Below are positions 24,369-33,780 of a stretch of 64,000 nucleotides of DNA, in pieces. Under the pieces are notes generated by a model. It saw only the letters and a program-made list of their open reading frames with translations. It did no database searches and was not told the origin of the DNA. Location: assembly GCA_963771545.1 (NCBI GenBank), contig CAVYTX010000003.1, positions 186,001-250,000 of the forward strand, in the 5' to 3' direction. The stretch comes from CAKZLS01 sp963771545. GTDB taxonomy: Bacteria; Pseudomonadota; Alphaproteobacteria; Rhodospirillales; Defluviicoccaceae. Positions within the stretch are counted from its first letter, which is position 1, and each line of letters starts with the position of its first letter. Position numbers and translations under genes: made by a program.

Positions 24369-24725
24369 TTAGTTGGTCGGCCATTTGAGCACCTGAAACC
24401 TGATTTCAAACGCTTCGTGTGACCAGGTAAACGTGTCGACAATCGTCACCTCGCCACTCAACTCATTGTCGGCTTTCGGCCCCTCCGCTGGTTCATAGCC
24501 CAGAAGAAAGTGATAGATACTCCTTGCCCCGAGCATTCGAGCAAAAATATAACTGTACCCCGACATCCCGTAGACGTGTCTTATGTCCTCGATCGTCACA
24601 CCATTCGGAAATTTTGGAATTCCAAAGCATCGAAGGTCTTCAGGCGGTCTCCAGTCGGGAGGGCCTTGGAAGGTGGGGGCTCCAGCCTCGGTGCCGAGGA
24701 GGCTTGCAACAGCGACAGAGAGCAC
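24369..24725 (-). CDS. Hypothetical protein, N-terminus uncertain
   Basis: A weakly supported gene. From a GTG at 24725 the frame gives VLSVAVASLLGTEAGAPTF, which looks like the end of a signal peptide, then about 95 polar residues (CFGIPKFPNGVTIEDIRHVYG, YSYIFARMLGARSIYHFL). No family is recognised. The frame stays open upstream to 24929, but that part translates through a dispersed palindromic repeat, so the true N-terminus may have been replaced by the repeat. No ribosome site supports the GTG. Confidence 0.4.
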   Translation of the reverse strand: MLSVAVASLLGTEAGAPTFQGPPDWRPPEDLRCFGIPKFPNGVTIEDIRHVYGMSGYSYIFARMLGARSIYHFLLGYEPAEGPKADNELSGEVTIVDTFTWSHEAFEIRFQVLKWPTN

Positions 24726-24730
24726 AAAAA

Positions 24731-24845
24731 CTACGCTCCGCTCGCAACGACGGTGCCCGGGAAAGATGGTTGGATGTCTGGAAACGGAGGTATTGTGCCG
24801 CTCCATCCCGTCTTTGCGAGGCGCGGAGCAACGACGCAATCCAGA
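24731..24845. repeat. Dispersed REP-like repeat, copy A
   Basis: Two facing half-sites: CGCTCCGCTCGCAACGACGG (24734-24753) and, from about 24809, a block reading CGTCTTTGCGAGGCGCGGAG then CAACGACGCAATCCAG. The same family occurs at 38590-38676 (reverse complement CCGTCATTGCGAGCGCAGCG then AAGCAATCCAG). It is non-coding and sits over the start of the neighbouring hypothetical gene. Confidence 0.65.
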
Positions 24846-25081
24846 AATCGCGGGATCGGCCAATTGCAAATGGTTATCCGCCGGATCTCCGCCGAGCCAT
24901 AAGCAATGCGGCGCACTTCGTTTGGTCAACCCGCGTTAAGCCTGGCTACAAATCCCGCTGGGGGCCGCCGCGCGCGCTTTCGTCAAGGCTCGCGAGTGTG
25001 TTAAGGAGCCGGAAAAGAATGGAGAGCGCGAAGAGCGGCTGATACCGTTCGATTCATTTCCAAATCACTAGAGGGGAGCCC

Positions 25082-27443
25082 ATGTTGGACTTGATTGAAT
25101 GCGGCAAGGGCAAGTTGGACGATCCGGTCATGATGACCTGGGCGCTCCGCCATTACCGGGACGCCAGCGTTGCATCTCCGGGGCTCTGCCGCTCCATGGA
25201 GGAGGCATGGTTCGACGACCTGAGCCTGCACCGCTGGATCGACGCCGAAGACGATGACGTTTTGACGGACTTGTTCCGCAGTCTTCCGGCGCAGCGGTTC
25301 TCGAATTTGAAATCGACGGTCCTTGAACGATGGAAGAGCTGGAGCGGCTCGTTGGCGCGCCATGCCACACCGGTTCTCCTGGCCTGTCCGACGGACGACG
25401 TCGTTTCTTCGTTCGTCGAGCACATCGAATTCTGGTCTCGATGCTTACAAGACCGCGGCGATCATTGATATCCTGGCCGATCTGCCGAAATCGGCGGGCC
25501 AGGAGCTGCTCCGTGGCGTCACGCGCCATGTATCCGATCTGGAGGACGACGATTTTGTGAAGCAGATGCTCCTAGGGGCCTTGCTGCGTCCCACGGTGGT
25601 GTTGGACCCGAACGGCCTGGCAACGTTGACCGAGATGTGCGTGTCCGCCTGGGACGACAAAGAGGACAGAACCGCGCGCCTGCTGAAGGCCATTTATTCC
25701 GCCCTGTTCGGCGGCGACGCGTTGTTCCAAAACGCCATCGCCCTGATGGACGGCGAGAGCGCCCCGGAATTTCGGTCGCTACGGCCCCTCTTCAATGACG
25801 GCGCCCCATTGGACGAATGCGATCGCATCGTGACCGAGATGGATCCATGGCCGGGTGCGTTCGGGCTGTTGGAGAAACATCGGACCGCGGCCGCCGCGAC
25901 AACGGCCGCCCACTCGGTCATCGAGATCATCCGATCGATGGACGGCATGGATGATGGCGATGTGGCTTGCTTCGCCGTCGCCGCCGTTCTCGGCGCGTTG
26001 GAGCGCGACAGGATCGGCGTGGACACGCTTTCCATGGCGGAAGCATTGGATATCCTGACGCTTGACCTCTCCGAAAACCGCTACTTTGAGGCGTTGACGG
26101 AACGCCTCCGCTCGTTCGAGCCCAAGGATCTAGCGGTATCCGTGAACGAACGCATGCCCGCGATCATGGACGGGTGGGGCGGGATGCACCTGGCGAAGCT
26201 GGCCGGCGGGTTGAGGTTGATCGACACGATCCCGACCCTGATCGACTGCCTGGGCGAGGAAAGAGGCGACTTCCTGTGCGAGGCGGCCGAGGAGGCCCTC
26301 GTGCGGATAGGGGAACCGGCGCAACGGGAGGTGATCGTGCGGTGGGATGACTTGGATCGCTCGCAGAAGATTTACGGCGGGGGCGCCCTGGAACAGATTG
26401 GCGGACCGCACGCATCGGCTTTTGCCATCGAGCGCTTCCGGGAGTTGTTTTCCGATGGGGCCGAGGAGGACTGGTGCGCGCTGGCCGAGGCCGCGCCGGA
26501 CGAACGGGCGATCGATTTGCTTGAGCCGGAGCTCAGGCGCAAACAACATGTAATCGACGAGTGCTTCTACCGTCTGTGCGTTTTGACGGGGCGCGGGCAT
26601 GAACACCTCGAGGACTTCCGCGAGCGCGTCTTGGAGAATCGTCGCCGCCTTCTCGACCGCCTGGCGGCCTTCGCCGACGGCAACTTGCCCGGACCGTCCG
26701 ACACCCTGACCTTGGCGTTGAAGTGCGAGAGATGCGGTGACGTCAACCAGTACGAGGTCAAGGACGTCGTGACCGGCACGAGCCCGTCCACGCCCGCGTT
26801 TTTTATCGGCGACGAGTTCCCCTGCGCCTCCTGCGGCGAATGGCCGGACTTCGAGCTGACTTCGCAGGCCATGATGGGAGTGATGGCGACGGCGATGATG
26901 TCCGCCCGGGAAGAGGCCGGTCACCGGAGAATGGGTCCGCTGCGGTTTCTGGACGCCTTCTACCGATCGGAGAAACGGTCGGCCCCGGAGGTGATGGCGG
27001 AACTGAGGGCCGCGGTCGCCAGCGATCCCGACAGCATCGTCGACCATCTCAGGCTGGGGCGCGTGCAGTATTTGGTCGGCCGGCCGAAGCGAGCGGCCGA
27101 GTGCTACGGCCGGGTGCTGGAGCTAGAGCCGGAGTCCATGGAAGCCGGGCTGGGAGTGGCCAACGCCCTGGCCGACGCCGGCAAGCGTCGGGACGCCTAC
27201 GACAGGCTCCGCGCCATGCTGGAGAGAAAAGGACAGTGGCGCTTTTTCCGGGTCGATGAGATTTCGCCGGCGAGTTTGGGGGCCGACTTCGCGAAGCTGC
27301 ACAATGACCTGCAGAAGGCGTTGGGCATCCGCGACCGCCCCTTGCTCCACGCATCGTTCCTGGGAAGCGACCGCAAGATCGGGCGAAACGACCCCTGTCC
27401 CTGCGGCAGCGGCAAAAAGTACAAAAAGTGTTGTCTGAAATGA
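25082..27443 (+). pseudogene. HEAT/TPR-like protein with C-terminal SEC-C zinc motif, frameshifted
   Basis: Two overlapping frames make one protein of about 786 residues. Frame 2 runs from MLDLIECGKGKLDDP at 25082 to about 25430; removing one T near 25433 turns HIEF-WSRC into HIEF-GLDAYKTAAI and continues in the third frame to 27443. The body is helical with HEAT-like units (DTIPTLIDCLGEE..AAEEALVRIGEPA). A CxxC...CxxC pair follows (CERCG, CASCG), then a TPR-like segment near 26990-27200 and the end GRNDPCPCGSGKKYKKCC, the zinc-binding SEC-C motif. SEC-C occurs in SecA and many unknown proteins, so function is open. The single-base lesion could be a sequence error. Confidence 0.7.
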
Positions 27444-27493
27444 CCGCGACCGAAGCGGGCACACACCCTATCGAAATATTCGCGCGCTTCAGC

Positions 27494-27808
27494 CTACCGT
27501 TCGAAAACAATATGGAAGAGCCGGCCTTCGAACATGCTTAACAGGGTTTGCGTCTCGGCCTTGGCCTTGGCGCGCTCCGGCGAAGCCACGGTGGTGTCGA
27601 GGGCTTCCTGCGACGGATAGTCGAACTCGAGCATCATGTGCACGAGGGGCGCCTGCGGATCGGAGGCCGTGCGGCGCAGGACGCGCACATCGGTGGCGCC
27701 CGGAAACCGCCGCCACAGCGGCAGCAGGGTTTGTTCGACGAATTGCTCGAAAGCCTCTTCCTTGCCTTCCTGAACATGGCCCTCGAAAAAGGCGCAACGG
27801 GTCAACAT
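27494..27808 (-). CDS. Dimeric alpha-beta barrel protein (Dabb/EthD-like)
   Basis: A 104-residue cytoplasmic protein starting MLTRCAFFEGHVQEGKEEAF. The pattern of beta strand, helix EEAFEQFVEQTLLPLWRRFPG, strand TDVRVLRRTA, strand VHMMLEFDYPSQEALDTTVASPER and a C-terminal helix matches the ferredoxin-like dimeric barrel superfamily (stress-responsive Dabb, EthD). Such proteins often bind small aromatic or fatty compounds or act as minor monooxygenases; no specific role can be given. Start ATG 27808 has GGGAAG about 10 nt upstream. Convergent with the SEC-C gene. Confidence 0.7.
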   Translation of the reverse strand: MLTRCAFFEGHVQEGKEEAFEQFVEQTLLPLWRRFPGATDVRVLRRTASDPQAPLVHMMLEFDYPSQEALDTTVASPERAKAKAETQTLLSMFEGRLFHIVFER

Positions 27809-28119
27809 GGACGGAATCTTCCCTTTGTTGTGCGCTTGTCTTTCAACCGCGCTTACCCAGGCGGTTGGCCCAGCGATCCTCAGTGTGGGTAGAGAATGAC
27901 GGGGACGCAACCCTCTAGGAGCACACCGAACCAAAGTCGACACCATTCTTAACCGGCAATGCCACATTCAATCGTTTTGGTTGAGCAACGTCTTTGCAAA
28001 TGTTGATATAAGTGCGGTGGCGAGCCGGGATCGGCCAAACGTCTATTGCGAAACGCGCGAAAATCGGCTTTGTTCCGGCCGCTCGTGGTGAGCGTTAAAT
28101 ATCAGGAGGGGAAAACCTC
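27809..28119. other. Intergenic region upstream of aqpZ
   Basis: A 311-bp gap between divergent genes with no coding signal. TTGAGC (near 27980) and GATATA about 18 nt later resemble a weak promoter for aqpZ. A clear ribosome site AGGAGGGG lies before the aqpZ ATG. Nothing else stands out. Confidence 0.35.
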
Positions 28120-28824
28120 ATGCCACTTTCACGCAAGTTGGGCGCCGAGTTTCTTGGCACATTCTGGCTCGTTTTCGGCGGGTGCGGCAGCGCTGTGTTC
28201 GCCGCGGCGTTCCCGGAGGTGGGAATCGGGTTCGTCGGCGTATCGCTCGCTTTCGGTTTGACGGTGCTGACCATGGCCTACGCGGTGGGCCACATTTCCG
28301 GCGGGCATTTCAATCCGGCGGTGACCATCGGTCTGTGGGCCGGCGGGCGGTTCTCCACCGGCGAGATTATTCCCTACTGGATCGCCCAGGTGATTGGCGC
28401 CATCGCCGCCGCTGGCGCGCTGTATGTCATCGCCACCGGCAACGCCCAATTCGGCCTCGATACCGGTTTCGCGTCCAATGGGTTCGGCGAGCATTCGCCG
28501 GGCGGGTATTCCATGGGCGCGGCCATCGCCGCCGAGATCATCCTGACGTTCTTTTTTCTGATCATTATCCTGGGTGCAACCGACAGCCGCGCACCGTCCG
28601 GTTTCGGCCCGCTGGCCATCGGCCTGGCGCTGACCCTGATCCATTTGATCAGCATTCCGGTGACCAACACCTCGGTCAACCCGGCGCGGAGCACCGGCCA
28701 GGCCATCTTCGTTGGCGACTGGGCTCTGATGCAGCTCTGGTTCTTCTGGGTCATGCCGCTCATCGGTGGCGCACTGGGCGGCTTCGTCTATCGCTGGCTC
28801 GGCTCTCACGGCGATGAAAGCTAG
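28120..28824 (+). CDS. aqpZ: Aquaporin Z
   Basis: A 234-residue MIP channel with six membrane helices and two NPA loops: GGHFNPAVTIG (65-67) and SVNPARSTGQ (187-189). The aromatic/Arg filter residues are Phe45, His175, Thr184 and Arg190, the water-selective set of E. coli AqpZ rather than the glycerol set of GlpF. The ribosome site AGGAGGGG lies upstream of the ATG. It allows rapid osmotic water flux across the inner membrane. The next gene, an arylsulfatase, starts 61 bp downstream on the same strand. An MscS gene, also osmotic, is nearby but broken. Confidence 0.95.
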   Translation: MPLSRKLGAEFLGTFWLVFGGCGSAVFAAAFPEVGIGFVGVSLAFGLTVLTMAYAVGHISGGHFNPAVTIGLWAGGRFSTGEIIPYWIAQVIGAIAAAGALYVIATGNAQFGLDTGFASNGFGEHSPGGYSMGAAIAAEIILTFFFLIIILGATDSRAPSGFGPLAIGLALTLIHLISIPVTNTSVNPARSTGQAIFVGDWALMQLWFFWVMPLIGGALGGFVYRWLGSHGDES

Positions 28825-30066
28825 GACGGACTAACGAGAGGGGCGTGGCATTTACCATCGCGAAACAACGGAGGAGGAAACGGATATGAACAAGAGGGGA
28901 TTTAACGGCGTTGTCGCCGTTCTCGGCATCGCCCTCGTCCTTGCCGCGTCGCTGGCGGCGCCGGCGTTCGCGGAGGACAAGAAACCGAACATCCTGGTGA
29001 TCTGGGGCGACGATATCGGCCAGTCCAGCATCAGCGCCTATACCCGTGGCCTGGTGGGCTACAAAACGCCCAATATCGACCGCATCGCCAACGAAGGCAT
29101 GATGTTCACCGATTACTACGGCGAACAGTCGTGCACCGCCGGGCGGTCGTCGTTCATTACCGGCCAGAGCGTGTTCCGCACCGGGCTTTCCAAGGTGGGG
29201 TTGCCGGGCGCCGATCTGGGCATGCGTATCGAGGATCCGACAATCGCCGGGCTGCTCAAGGCGCATGACAGTTCGGTAAGAACCATCTTGGAGACAAGGA
29301 TGAACACCTGCCCACCAACCACGGCTTCGACGAGTTCCTCGGCAATCTCTACCACCTCAACGCCGAGGAGGAGCCGGAGCTGCCGGACTATCCCAAGGAT
29401 CCGGAATTCCGCAAGAAGTTCGGACCGCGCGGCGTAATCAAGTCCACCGCCGCCGGCGAGATCATCGACACCGGACCGCTCACTAAGAAGCGCATGGAAA
29501 CCATCGACGACGAGACGGTGGACGCCACTCTCGATTTCATCGACCGCGCGAACAAGGACGGCAAGCCGTTCTTCGTGTGGTGGAACGGAACGCGCATGCA
29601 TTTCCGCACCCATGTGAAGCCGGAGCTGCGGGGGATCTCGGGCCAGAACGAATACGGCGACGGCATGGTCGAGCACGATATGCACGTGGGTAGGCTGCTC
29701 AAGAAGCTCGACGATCTCGGTATCGCCGACAACACCATCGTGTTCTATTCCACCGATAACGGACCGCACATGAACACCTGGCCGGACGCCGGCTGGAACC
29801 CGTTCCGCGGCGAGAAGAACACCAATTGGGAGGGCGGCTGGCGGGTGCCGGCCATGGTGCGCTGGCCCGGCAAGATCGAGCCTGGGGCCGTCTCCAACGA
29901 CATCATGCACCACATGGATTGGCTGCCCACCTTCGTGGCTGTCGCCGGCGATCCGGACGTGAAGGCGCAACTCACGGAAGGCGGGGTCAAGGCCATCGGC
30001 CGCGAGTACAAGGTGCATCTCGATGGCTACAACTATTTGCCGTACCTGACCGGGCGGGAAGAGAAG

Positions 30067-31099
30067 CTGGATTCACATTTCAAGTGCAAGACCGGAGTTG
30101 AATTAGGAATGCCTCGGCTGGTGTGAGATAGCCGAGACGTTTTCGGGGAGTGGTGTTGTTGGCCCAGACGATGTCTTGGATGTCCTGCTCGGTGTAATCG
30201 GAGAACTCGGTGTTGCGTGGCAGATCGCGCCTGAGAATGCCGTTTGCGTTTTCGATGGAGCCGCGCTGCCAAGGCGGGTAGGGGTCACAGAAGAAGGTGA
30301 GGAGGCCAAGGCCGCCCTCCAGCTTCTGGTGCTGGGCGAATTCCGAACCATTGTCGAATGTGATGGAGCGCCTGGCGGCCTTGGGCAAGACGGAGAACAG
30401 AGCGGTGAGTTTGGCGGCGGTGGCCTCCGCGGTCTTGCTTGGCAAGCCGCCGGCCAGGGTCAGGCCGGTCTTGCGCTCGACGGCGGTCAAGAGATTGCCT
30501 TTTTGCGTGCGGAACTGCATGAGATCGCCTTCCCAGTGGCCGAAAACGCTCCGGTTATCGATGGCTGGGTCTCGTTCATGGATGGAACGGCGCCCCAGGA
30601 TCGGATCGCGGCGGCGCTTGAAATACCGCCGTCCTCGGGTTGCCTTGGCACGCGCCAGATAGCGGTGGAGCTTCTGGGACCGAACCTTGGGCCGGTAGAT
30701 ATAGCGATAGATCGAACTCGTGGCTCACCGTGTGCCGGGATCCCCGCAGCCTGAGCCTGCCGGAGATCTGTTCCGGCGGCCAGCCCATCGCAAGGGGGTC
30801 GTCGACATGCTCCTTCAGCGGGCTCAGGCGCTCGATCCGCGAGCATCGCCGGCAGCGCGACAATGCGATCCGGTCCGCCGAGGCCGGCCTGTAGCCACCC
30901 TTGGGAAGGCTGTTGCGCCTGAGTTCGCGTCCGATCGTCGAGGGATGACGCCCCATGATCCTCGCAATCTCGCTCGAAGCTTTCCCGGCATCATGATGCC
31001 GGGAAAGCTCAATCCGCTCGTCAAAATCGAGCTGTCCATAATGCTTGCCCATCGCAACTCCGGAACATACCGGTGTTGCACTTCGTTTGTGAATTTAAG
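30067..31099. mobile_element. IS30-family insertion sequence
   Basis: About 1.03 kb inserted in the arylsulfatase. Imperfect 25-bp terminal inverted repeats are at 30071-30095 (ATTCACATTTCAAGTGCAAG..) and 31070-31094 (reverse complement ATTCACAAACGAAGTGCAAC..), both ending ACCGG or CACCGG. GAAG flanks both sides (30063-30066 and 31100-31103), a possible 4-bp target duplication; IS30 elements usually make 2-3 bp, so the exact ends are uncertain. The single transposase frame is on the minus strand and is frameshifted. Confidence 0.82.
30080..31052 (-). pseudogene. IS30-family transposase, frameshifted
   Basis: The N-terminal half starts MGKHYGQLDFDERIELSRHH with a helix-turn-helix (ASSEIARIMGRHPSTIGREL) and a Cys-rich RCRRCSR segment. 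After GSRHTVSHE near 30722 the frame shifts by one base; the next frame reads IYRYIYRPKVRSQKL and reaches the DDE catalytic core: HWEGDLM, SITFDNGSEF and RGSIENANGILRRDLPR. All three acidic residues are present, but no single frame covers the protein, so the element is probably immobile unless another copy acts in trans. The end (TPAEAFLIQLRSCT) runs into the terminal inverted repeat. Confidence 0.82.
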
Positions 31100-31540
31100 G
31101 AAGGCCCCGCGCAAGGCGATCTTCTATTTCTCCGACGATGGCGATCTAACGGCGCTCCGCTACAACGACTGGAAGCTCGTGTTCATGGAGCAACGGGCCG
31201 TGGGGACCCTGAAGTTGTGGGCCAATCCGTTCACGCCGCTGCGCGTGCCGTTGTTATTCAACCTGCGGCGCGATCCGTACGAGCGGGCCAACATCACGTC
31301 CAATACCTATTACGATTGGTTCCTCGACCACGCCTTCGCCATCGTGCCGGCGCAGGCGTACGTGGGGCAGTTCGTGGCGACCTTCAAGGAGTTTCCGCCA
31401 CGTCAAAAGGCGGCGAGCTTTAGCATGGACCGGGTGATGGAAGTACTGGAGACGCCGTCGGGCGCGCAGTAGGTCACTCTCGGAAAGGAAAGCGTCGCCT
31501 CGCATCGAGGTGGCGTTTTCTCATGCGCGGTGGAGGTGAG

Positions 31541-31783
31541 ATGAGGCACGCATTTATAATCGCTGTTTGGCTATTGGCGGCGCTTCCGGTGGCGGCCGTC
31601 GCGGATCCCTTGCCGTCGTGGAACGACGGCCCGGCCAAGGCGGCCATCGTCGAATTCGTGGATGCGGTGACGGCGGAAGGCGGACCCGGTTATGTACCGC
31701 CGGCAGAGCGGATCGCGGTGTTCGACAATGACGGAACGCTGTGGGCGGAACAGCCCATGTATGTCCAGCTGGCCTTTGCCCTG
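31541..31783 (+). pseudogene. HAD-family phosphatase, N-terminal remnant
   Basis: A good ribosome site (GGAGGTGAG) precedes ATG 31541. The product has a signal peptide (MRHAFIIAVWLLAALPVAAVAD) and reaches the HAD motif I, AVFDNDGTLWAEQP, as in secreted haloacid-dehalogenase phosphatases. Homology stops at MYVQLAFAL (about 31783). The frame continues to 32095, but the rest translates the reverse strand of another gene. The motifs with the catalytic Lys and second Asp are missing, so this is a fragment. Confidence 0.65.
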
Positions 31784-32085
31784 ATGAGTGCGCAGCCGCT
31801 CCTCGACGTGCCGCTCCATCAGGATGAACAGGCCAACAGCGATGAAAAACCGCGCCCATGCGGCGGAAGAGAGGAGGTAGGGTTTGTCGGCGAACGGTCC
31901 AAAGGCGTCCCCGACCGCAACGCTCAGCACCAGCGGCACGCCCCAGGTCAATGCGACGAACATCGCGGCCCTGGCGCCCGAACGGAGCGCATCCTCGCGC
32001 AACAGGCGGAGAGTTTCTGCAATTCGTGGTACGGCCCGCCCCGGGCCACGAGAAATTCGCCGATTTCCTTTTCTTCCGTGGTCAT
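31784..32085 (-). pseudogene. Remnant of an unknown membrane protein, fused tail-first to the HAD fragment
   Basis: Minus-strand remnant starting at ATG 32085 (MTTEEKEIGEFLVARGGPYH). Near 32012-32018 the frame shifts, then continues LRLLREDALRSGARAAMFVA, a hydrophobic segment (LTWGVPLVLSVAVGDAFG) and a second one (ARFFIAVGLFILMERHVEER), ending at LRTH near the junction. The shape suggests a small inner-membrane protein of unknown function cut off after its second helix. The facing break with the HAD fragment marks a deletion or inversion end point. Confidence 0.55.
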
Positions 32086-32346
32086 CGAGTTCTAGCCCGT
32101 ATCCGCGCCGACAAATTTCCTTAGAATAGGAGCAATCGGGACGTGCGGGAAGAGGCGCTCGAGAAACGCTCTGTTGCCCATGCCGCGCGGATGCGCGTGA
32201 ACGCCGGGGGGCGGCAAGCGGCATAGGCGCTCATGGAAGCGCGGCATGGCCGGTTGGGGGCTCCGGCTATTCTTTGGGCAAACGCGGCAACGATAGACCG
32301 AAAGGCCCGCCAATTTTATTGGCCACGGGAGACAGGGAGTCTGGCG

Positions 32347-32940
32347 ATGGATGATAGACAAGAAAGGGAACGCGCACGCGCCGTCGCCATGGGCGCGCGG
32401 GAGCGGTTAGGCGGCTTATGGTCGACTTTCATGATCCGTGGCGGTCTAGCCGGCCTGCTCGGCCTCTGCGCCTTGTCTTGGCCGAGCGCCACGGTGGAAA
32501 TCCTGATTACGCTAGTGGGCGTGTTCTGCGTTGTCGATGGCTTGACCGGGTTGCTCAGAGCCTTCCGGACACCCGAGCGCGGCGCCAATCTGATACCGCC
32601 GCTGGTCGGTCTGGGGATCGGGCTGGTGCTGTTGTTCTGGCCGGACGCCACCGTCCGAACCTTGCTCGTGGTGTTCGGCGCGTGGCTGCTGTTCATCGGG
32701 ATCAGTCAGATCCTCGGGGCGCGACGGGCCCGTCTGCAAGGCGGCGGCCGCGGCGCGATGACCACCATTGGCGGCGTTGTCGCGGCCGTCGGTCTGATTC
32801 TGATCCTCTGGCCCGGAACCGGGGTGGTGGCGATTTCATGGGTCATCGCCATCCCGGCGCTGCTGCTGGCGGCGTTGCTGATTTTCATGGCGCTGCGGCT
32901 TAAGCGCATCGCGAATCGTTCAACGGGCTTTGACGCTTAA
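32347..32940 (+). CDS. HdeD/DUF308 family membrane protein
   Basis: A 197-residue protein with about six membrane helices in three similar pairs: GGLAGLLGLCALSWPSATVEI, VVDGLTGLLRAF, PLVGLGIGLVLLFWPDATVR, WLLFIGISQILGARRAR, VVAAVGLILILWPGTGVVAIS and a last helix. The repeated WPxAT motif and the FxGxxxLxxAxR pattern are characteristic of HdeD-like proteins, which in enterics are linked to acid stress. Start ATG 32347 has GGGAG 13 nt upstream. It is flanked by gene remnants and hypotheticals, so its role here is unknown. Confidence 0.8.
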   Translation: MDDRQERERARAVAMGARERLGGLWSTFMIRGGLAGLLGLCALSWPSATVEILITLVGVFCVVDGLTGLLRAFRTPERGANLIPPLVGLGIGLVLLFWPDATVRTLLVVFGAWLLFIGISQILGARRARLQGGGRGAMTTIGGVVAAVGLILILWPGTGVVAISWVIAIPALLLAALLIFMALRLKRIANRSTGFDA

Positions 32941-33070
32941 ACGGCTTCGGCGCGCGTAGATTTCAGTCCCTTTTCGGCATTGGCGGATGTTAGGATCGGG
33001 GTCCATGACGGAAAATCCGGATGGCGGCCTTGTCAATTCGGGGGGCAGGGGAAAACGGAGGTTCGAGAGG

Positions 33071-33637
33071 ATGACGCGCGCTCTTCGGTTCTTGACGTTT
33101 GTTTTGATGGTTGGTGGCTTTGTTGGCGGCGGTGTTGGCGCCGGGGCCGCTTGGGCGGACTCGTCTCCGTTGAAGCCTTTTTTCGGAATCTATGAGGGTA
33201 GTTCGCTCGCGCCCAGCGCGGAGGTCCAGCCTCGCGACCTGAAGCTCTGGATCAAACCGGCATCACAGGACGGCTTCACCGTTGCATGGCAGACAACCCT
33301 CTACGAACCCGACGATAAATCACGCCGCAAGACCCAGTCGCTGGATTTCCGCCCCATGAAGAACAGGCCGGGTATCTATGAGGCCGTCGCGTCCGGCCTG
33401 ACCGTCGGGATGGTGCCGTCCAAAAATCCATTGGAAGGCGCGCCCTTCGCATGGGCCCGGGTCCTGGGCAAGGTCATGAGCATCCATGTCCTGACCATTG
33501 CCAAGAATGGCGACTATGTGATTCAGACCTATGATCGGGCGCTGACCAAGGAGGGCATGGCGCTGGCCTTCGTAAAGGTCCGCAACGGCCACGTGGAAAA
33601 TCGTCTGTGGGGCGCGCTCGAACGTGTCGACGATTGA
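33071..33637 (+). CDS. Secreted hypothetical protein
   Basis: A 188-residue protein with a signal peptide (MTRALRFLTFVLMVGGFVGG, cut near AWADSS). The start ATG 33071 is preferred over an ATG 84 bp upstream because GGAGG lies 12 nt before it and the signal peptide then begins cleanly. The mature part is beta-rich (PFFGIYEGSSLAP, GFTVAWQTTLYEPDD, GIYEAVASG, GDYVIQTYDRALTKEGMALAF), suggestive of a small beta-barrel or lipocalin-like fold. No family recognised. Periplasmic location is inferred. Confidence 0.6.
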   Translation: MTRALRFLTFVLMVGGFVGGGVGAGAAWADSSPLKPFFGIYEGSSLAPSAEVQPRDLKLWIKPASQDGFTVAWQTTLYEPDDKSRRKTQSLDFRPMKNRPGIYEAVASGLTVGMVPSKNPLEGAPFAWARVLGKVMSIHVLTIAKNGDYVIQTYDRALTKEGMALAFVKVRNGHVENRLWGALERVDD

Positions 33638-33780
33638 TTTTGCATCGGATGGGCCAACGCGGTGGCGCACCCGCGTTTTTCAGTGGAATGCCCGCGCGGC
33701 CCCTATCATATAATTAAAAAGACACGAAAAAAATGATGCCCCGAAAGATGGGCAGTCAACATTTCCGGGCGGGAGAGGTC

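Larger units (their letters stand above)
28886..31472 (+). pseudogene. Arylsulfatase, disrupted by a deletion and an IS30-family insertion
   Basis: A periplasmic type I sulfatase in pieces. Signal peptide MNKRGFNGVVAVLGIALV..AFAED; then NILVIWGDDIGQSS (metal site) and the formylglycine signature Cys-Thr-Ala-Gly-Arg in GEQSCTAGRSSF. After AGLLKAH (about 29269) a loss of about 13 bp shifts the frame; the next frame resumes QFGKNHLGDKDEHLPTNHGFDEF and runs to LTGREEK (30066). The IS element then interrupts, and the frame resumes from 31104 with APRKAIFYFSDDGDL to the end ..VLETPSGAQ (31472). Cutting out 30067-31103 joins EEK to APRK in frame. Hydrolysis of sulfate esters is inferred for the ancestor; two lesions make it non-functional here. 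Confidence 0.88.

Noticed and set aside
31541..32095. 190-codon plus-strand frame as a complete HAD protein
   Set aside because: After VQLAFAL the sequence is the reverse strand of another gene; later HAD motifs are missing.
31571..32224. 217-codon minus-strand frame as a single gene
   Set aside because: Only the middle part looks like protein; the left part is antisense to the HAD fragment and the right part is random. Kept as a frameshifted remnant instead.
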